This document shows positions 58,322-64,000 of a stretch of DNA of 64,000 nt, in pieces; position 1 is the stretch's first letter; the number at the start of each line of letters is the position of its first letter. A program made the translations under genes and the position numbers. The notes under the pieces were generated by a model. That model was not told the DNA's origin and made no database searches. It was given only the letters and a program-made list of their open reading frames with translations. The stretch is from Calonectria ilicicola (lineage: Eukaryota > Ascomycota > Sordariomycetes > Hypocreales > Nectriaceae), in contig CP085830.1 in assembly GCA_020809705.1 (NCBI GenBank), forward strand, positions 1,240,001 to 1,304,000, read 5' to 3'.

Positions 58322-61300
58322 TCATTCATGGGATTCTGAGTCAAGCACGCTGTCGCTAACTATGCGCAAGATGCGACAGTATTTATCCACGTTCCACCTC
58401 CCGATTTCCTCCAAGAGGCCAGTATATTCCAAGAAGATCTTCCTAGATGAAGCGTAACCGCCCGAATAAACCACACCAGCGAAAGAGATGGGTCCTCCCT
58501 CAGCGATGAATCGACTCGCCGCGCTACCCGAATTGTGATGGGGCTCGCTGAGACCAGGAAAGCCTTCTCCTCCCAACTCGGCCCAGTCCATCTCGTTCAG
58601 GAGCTCCATCGTTGTTTGCGATGTGTCTTTCAGCTGTTGGTCTTTTTGTTGGAGAGACGTTGGTGATACGAATACATACAGACCCAACACTAAAGCGGAG
58701 TTGAAGAGAGCACGCTCGGAGAGGAACATTGTGCCATCGGTTACCCTTCTTCTCGACATGCAAGCATATATTTGGGCGGCATGCAGGCAAGCTCGTCTCG
58801 CACAAGCAGTCTGAGACCAAAGCGATATATTTTCGAGAGCAGCCTTTCCTGCATCATGGCCGTCTCGTCCAATCGCCATCTCAAAGAGGTCGAAGTTAGC
58901 CATGAGAGCTATGTTCATGTTGTGCCAAAAGACTAGGTTATTAGGGTTGTCTTGTGCTAGTTCATGTCGATACGATGAATATATTTGGCTCAGGAGAGGT
59001 GGAAGAACCGCACCAGACGCATCTTTCTGATAGAGCTCTCCAGGAAACAGCACCGCGTTTACTGGAGGGGCATCCGCAGGGAGAAGAAGTAGGCGATGGC
59101 GAAGGTCAGAAAATCGTAGCCAGATAGCAGATAACAAAGTTTGTATTGCAACAGATATTGACGGGAGTTCATCCTTGAGGATAACCTGATTTTTGCGAAA
59201 GTCAACGACCAGTGATTTCTTAGAAAGAGTGTAACCCTGTAATTGTGACCAGCGATTTGCATCCAAAGCTTCAAAAACCGACTTGGAGCAGGGTAGATGG
59301 AATTGCAGTGTCTCTCCTCGAATGATTGGGCTTGTGCCCAGGTTGGACGCGAAAAATGAATCAATCATAATGAGGCAAGTGATGACTCTAGGCTAAGTAT
59401 CAGTAACGATTACCTTTGTTACAACATTCAAATCATTGAGTACGATATGTTTCCCCAAGAATTTGAACCCAATGAGAGGGAGTCTCACCTTTTCGTTGTT
59501 TCGACACGCGACCAAGCCCTCCATGTTGAGTCATCCATTTGCCCCTGCACCAAGACTGAAGCCAGCGGTGTGCCCTTATCTAACTCAAAGAGAGAATTCT
59601 CCTGTGCGACCTTGATGATGTATATTTGTTAGCCGAGAGCTACTTGGGCGACAGCGCAACAACGGTTCCACCTACCGATAGTGCCTTGGTGTAAAGCGCA
59701 TAGGTTTGCTTCGCATGAACACACTCCTAAACACTCATCAGCGATTAGTGAGATAAAACAGTGCAGGAAGTAGAATAAGCATAGTGATGACAAACCTCCA
59801 TTGTCGCTGCGCAATATAACATTAGAATTGCTGAGCCCAGATCAGTGAGCAGCGGAATAGATTCTGTCCGGGACCAGGGCTTTGATAGTGAAACATAGCA
59901 CTTTTCCATCGCTTTCTAATAATATTCAATGTTAATTGATCGATCTTGAATAGCGCAACAAATTCCACTGAAAGGCTGTGTCCCCAGAGCTTACCAATAG
60001 GTGGTTTGAAACAAAACCGCGCGTTTTCCCCGGATTTAATAAGTATAGGCCTATTAGACACATTGGGAATAAAATAGCATTAGGGGCTTTTTGAGGAGAG
60101 AAGGTTGGTTTATGAAACAGAGGCATTAGAGGGTGGAATCGGTGAAAATAACGATCAATGCACATTTCTAACATCTCTGTACCCGGAAACTTCATGTCAT
60201 TGCGAGTTGGCTCCTGCATCATTCTGGGTCAGCTATCGAATACGCAGAAAATGAGACACAGCCTGATATTTACCACAGAATCGTCTAGAGAAACGCCATA
60301 TTCCTTGGCCATGCTCAAGCGTTTCTCACTGTCAAGGCCTTGTTGGGGCTGGCCGGTGCTGGAGCTGGAGGTCTCCAACCATGGAAATGAGGTGTCTGCT
60401 TCGGAAAACAGGTTGTCACCGCTGTGAGATAAAACATCCGCCCAGAGAGTGTCGATGAGTTTCCAGGGTTTTTCTCCTATTCTGGGCCACAAATTGGCAA
60501 CCCTCTCGAAACGATCAGCAGGAATTTCGGATCCAACAGGCAATCTTGGCTCCCTGCTTAGAGGGTCCCTGGTTAAAGGATTTGGTTCCCGATGCGGAGC
60601 GCTGCCATGCTCAATATTCTGATCGCCCATCATGGACAAGTGCGGATCCAATGCTGAGAGCCACTCCGGCTCTCCAATATCAGGCCCTTTCCAGATTTGA
60701 CTACCATGATTAGCAAGAAATTGGTCCAGCGTACGATTGGAGAACAAGCTAGCGCCCAAATCTTGGTCAATTGCATGGTAAGAGATGCCGTGTCCCTCGT
60801 TGGCCGCGACGGCCTCGTTTGCATTAGACTCCTTGTTGCTGAGAGAATTGAGACTATCATCATGGCCAATTGCATTTTCCGGAATTACCATCAGCGGGAA
60901 GGGGGCAGATAAAAGATCCCGCGGCTCTGCGTTAGTTTGTCTGGCAGTCGGGCTTGATCCGACAGGATTGTTGAGTGGGGCCGCGAATCGGTAATCCTGG
61001 GTGGTAACAGGGGAGAGCCCACGCTCAGGACCATTGCATGAGGGCGACGAAAGCGGGGTGGTTACTTCCAGCAGCAGGGGATCTATGTCAAAATTATCGT
61101 CCACGGCGATGCTAGCGGTGTCGTTTCCGCTAGGGGAATTGGGAGCGAGAGGAAGCGAGTGCTGTGATGAATTCGTGGGTGATGCCGTCTGGTCCGAAGA
61201 TGGCGTAGTCGCGTCGCGTTGAGCAGTCGATTGGGCCTCGCGCGAATGGTGTCTTGGTGCTCTTGAAATCGAATCTGGAGGCTGAGAATTGTTTTTTGGG

Positions 61301-61632
61301 CCATGTCTCTGCTGGTAGTGACACTTCAGATGGCGATTAAGAACGTCTCTGTATTGACATGATTAGGCTCGGCGCTCAGTCGTCTCTTGATGACGGCATC
61401 GCAAACTAAAAAAGGAAAAAGAAAAGAACAATTTACCCTCTTGAGAACCGCTTGTTACATTTCCTACACTGGTAAGGCTTCTCCCCCGTATCTTTTAGCT
61501 GAAATGAGTGACAGCTCAGATAGACCAAAGATGCTGATCGGATGAGAGTCACATACGCGAGCGCTCATGGCGCTTTAAATGTTCAACCTTGGAAAAGGTT
61601 CTGTCGCAATATGAGCAAGTTCTGAGAGGCAT
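58322..61632 (-). CDS. C2H2 zinc-finger transcription factor with fungal-specific TF domain
   Basis: Eight exons: 61557-61632, 61437-61491, 60274-61348, 59995-60213, 59796-59915, 59676-59726, 59489-59610 and 58322-59387, in phase for 927 aa. Two C2H2 fingers lie at residues 6-50: CSYCDRTFSKVEHLKRH, then HTGEKPYQCRKCNKRFS across the splices and HLKCH. A Ser/Pro-rich linker of about 300 residues follows. The middle homology region (fungal_trans) starts at MCIDRYFHRFHPLMPLFHKP and continues to the C-terminus. The factor would bind DNA through its fingers in the nucleus and regulate nearby or metabolic genes. The P450 to its right makes it a candidate local regulator, which is inference. Exon 4 uses the second of two AGs to keep phase. 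Confidence 0.9.
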
Positions 61633-62875
61633 GGATGCAATAGGAATCGTGGGGTACTAATCCAAAAGAGGGATACGATGAACTCAAGTAGCAATTGAAT
61701 TTGATGACTTGAGTGCTGGGGTTCTTTTGGCAAAGGTGGCAGGTTGGCGCGAGGTGTGTGAAGCAGAAAACCAAAAGAGAGGGGTATGCAGCGATAGTAA
61801 CCTCGGTTACGACGGTCAAGGCAACGAAAGCCTAAGCAATGAATTTAGATTTAAATTACAACCAATTTGGAATTATTCGAATAATTCTTATGATGAAAAA
61901 AATTAGCTTGCCAATACGTAAAAAAAAAAAAAAAAATATGCTAGCTATTCAACGGTACTTCTAGGCCAGGTATTTTACACGGCAAGCACTTTGGTAAGAT
62001 AAGGAGTGTGAAAAGATAAACAAATAGACGACATATGCCTAGCACACATGCTGATGACGTCAAGCCACCCGTCGATTCTCGATAGCTCCGCCAAGAGAGT
62101 CGCGGCTTGGCTAACTCCGGCACCTCCGGTAGGATGACAAAGCGGAATTCAATCGCAATTAGGGTTGCCCTTCCTATATTAAGCCCCGGCTAACGAATAT
62201 AGTTGACTATTTATCTGAGGGAGTCCTCATTAATCTCAAAAAGATTTCCTTCTTTCTGTTCGATATTGGTATATCGATAGAGACCCGGGATACCTGATAC
62301 GAGTCCCACAACCACCTCTTCATACCCAAGGCAAGGCTCGCCACGTGCCCAAGCTCCCCAACACCACTTCCCACACCGCCTCCCACAATTTGGCCGGCAG
62401 GTGGGGTTGTGTAGCTGATTGCTCCTACAGTGCATGTAAGTGGGCTTCCCCACATTCAGAGAATCGCAGACGGCTATGGCCCCACCACACGGAAAGGAAA
62501 ATCGAGGGCGACTCTGGGACTTCGGACATTGACTCTGCATTCTGGATCCGAGCCTCGAGATTCGAATTTTTAGAACATCAAAACGCCCTCTCCACCATCA
62601 AGCGGACCTTGAATAGTGACCCTACATAAATTCTTGTTGTAATGCCTGCATTGAATTTTTATTTCTTTGCCTATTGAGTGACCCAAAGGCGACAGCTACA
62701 GAGCACCGACTTTGTGAACTTTCTCAAAGCTTCACGCATTCCGTTGCATTAATGACGTGATCCTATATAAACGAAGACAAGTAATAGTTGTTACTCGTAT
62801 GAATTCGTTTTCTTCCTCTGGGATACCAGCGATCTTGAAACACCTCACTTCTCCACCCAGAAGCTCGTTTTTTAA
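61633..62875. other. Intergenic region
   Basis: Promoter of the transcription factor and 3' flank of the P450. An A tract of about 17 bases lies at 61920-61937. The open frames at 62207-62629 overlap on both strands and are not supported. Confidence 0.55.
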
Positions 62876-64000
62876 TTACGCCACACTTGCCATCGTCACT
62901 TTGGTCTCTCCATCGAAAACCCGAAGCTCCTCTCGGGCAATAGCAGCTTCCTTCATCACAAAGTCCATAATTTGAGTCGATCTTGGCGTAAAGCGAGCCT
63001 TGAAAGGTTCCGGTCGCATATTTTCACTTTCCGTGTAAGCAAAAATATCGAGGGTGACTGGCTGGCCCTATAAACTCGGGGAAAAGATCCTGTCAATAAA
63101 CCTGCTGACTAACTGTCCAAAACGGGCCACTGAGTGTTACTCACTTGTTCATCCAGGCCAGGCTGTATGTTAAAAGCCCACAGCATCCGTGCGATAGTAA
63201 TGAAGAGTCCTTGTTCAGCCAGCGGTTGACCACTGCACTGGCGACGGCCCCAACCGAACGCATTGTGGCCCCTCTTGTTGGGATAAGGCCTTTCGAGGCC
63301 ATTCAAGAATCTCTCTGGCCTGAAGACGTCAGGTTCTGGGAAATCACGTGGATTTCGATGAATAGCCCAGACATTTCCTGTGATCGATGTGTCTTTCGGA
63401 ATAAAATAACCTTTATAGACATCGTCTTGAATGGGCGCATGGGGAATGCCTCCAAGGATTGTTACCGTTCGCCAGCGGAGGGTTTCACTTACAACCGCCC
63501 GGATATAGGGGAGATTTTCCTCGTCTGCCCAGTCAGGATATCGCTCACGCCCGACAACACGATCAAGTTCCTCCTGCGCCTTGCGTTGAACGTCAGGGAA
63601 GACACACATGGCCAAAATCATCGTGAGAGTTGTGCTGGTTGTGGTGTCCACGCCTCCACCAATCATATTAGCAGTCAGGGAGCTGATGTCCTCATCTGTA
63701 AGACCTTGCTCCTCCTGTGCTTGAACCAGGCGCCTGGCGAAGCTGTCTTCACCTTCTAGAGCAGCTTCCTTAGATAGAGCGGCAAAGTACCTGTGCATAT
63801 GTTTGGAGCTGTTTAAAATAGTTGATGGCAGAGAGTATATCCAACCAGGGAGTTTTGCCAGAATGGGAAGGGCCTCCATGATGTATAGACCAGGAATGAC
63901 AAAATTGACTCCCTCCATAAAGCTGAGAGCTACTTGGGCCACCGTGTCATTCATCCTGTCAATACGACGCCCCCATCCAAGAATAGAAACCACAGAGCAA
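62876..64000 (-). CDS. Cytochrome P450, 5' part beyond window edge
   Basis: The C-terminal two-thirds of a P450 monooxygenase. The last exon is 62876-63067 and the preceding one runs from 63145 to the window edge, joined by a GTGAGT intron. Conserved elements appear in order: I-helix NMIGGGVDTTTSTT, the ExxR of VSETLRWR, FRPERF, and the haem-binding FGWGRRQCSGQPLAEQ with the thiolate Cys. The I-helix has the usual acidic-Thr pair. The product would be an ER-bound haem enzyme using P450 reductase. The N-terminal anchor lies outside the window. Family resemblance is to fungal O-demethylase or CYP620/CYP65-like biosynthetic enzymes, but I cannot assign one. Confidence 0.92.

Noticed and set aside
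62207..62629. Overlapping open frames on both strands
   Set aside because: Neither shows a domain, signal peptide or credible introns, and the region is more likely intergenic.
1..64000. CRISPR arrays, bacterial operons, intact transposons
   Set aside because: No regularly spaced repeats, no transposase or reverse transcriptase frames and no terminal inverted repeats were seen. The spliced genes are eukaryotic.

Overview
This window reads as nuclear DNA of a filamentous ascomycete (Pezizomycotina). The gene architecture resembles Eurotiales such as Aspergillus or Penicillium, but the species is not identifiable from what I can see. Evidence: short GT-AG introns of about 45-70 nt in most genes, intron-containing tRNAs, and families typical of these fungi (HET, Clr5 plus ankyrin, F-box, LaeA-like methyltransferases, DUF3433, a C2H2/fungal-specific transcription factor, a TIL-domain secreted protein). 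I rebuilt exon structures by hand. Unless an entry says otherwise, phases close in every model.

Layout. 0-1 kb: the 5' part of a secreted-protein gene running off the left edge. 4.3-7.9 kb: a convergent pair, an O-methyltransferase (+) and a half-length MetE-like methyltransferase (-). 8.8-14.6 kb: a 1194-aa Clr5/ankyrin protein (-) and an F-box-like protein (+), divergently arranged. 17-25.9 kb: a small TIL-domain secreted protein, a HET protein, an MFS transporter, a HotDog thioesterase-like protein and an NmrA-like oxidoreductase. 27.6-33 kb: an unknown multi-pass membrane protein, tRNA-Arg and a DUF3433 membrane protein. 35.3-41 kb: a Ser/Thr-rich secreted protein, then a methionine-permease-like transporter (-) divergent from a TauD-like dioxygenase (+). 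41.6-54.6 kb: an F-box/ankyrin protein, then a segment punctuated by three near-identical tRNA-Lys(CTT) genes and one tRNA-Pro. That segment holds a frameshifted UbiA prenyltransferase, two LaeA-like methyltransferases and a strongly diverged histone H3-like gene with an in-frame stop in its tail. 54.9-64 kb: a Gfo/Idh/MocA (Gal80-like) oxidoreductase, an ankyrin protein, a 927-aa C2H2 plus fungal-specific transcription factor and the C-terminal part of a P450 that continues off the right edge.

How the genes may work together (inference). There is no PKS, NRPS or terpene synthase backbone, so this is not a complete biosynthetic cluster, although tailoring-type genes (O-methyltransferase, UbiA, P450) are scattered through it. 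The permease/TauD pair shares one intergenic region and suggests sulfur acquisition. The O-methyltransferase/MetE-like pair suggests methyl-group metabolism. The most unusual segment is 43.9-54.6 kb, where an H3-like gene sits with two LaeA-type methyltransferases between inverted tRNA-Lys copies. The abundance of HET, ankyrin and F-box genes with long gene-poor gaps is what one expects of an accessory or subtelomere-like fungal region.
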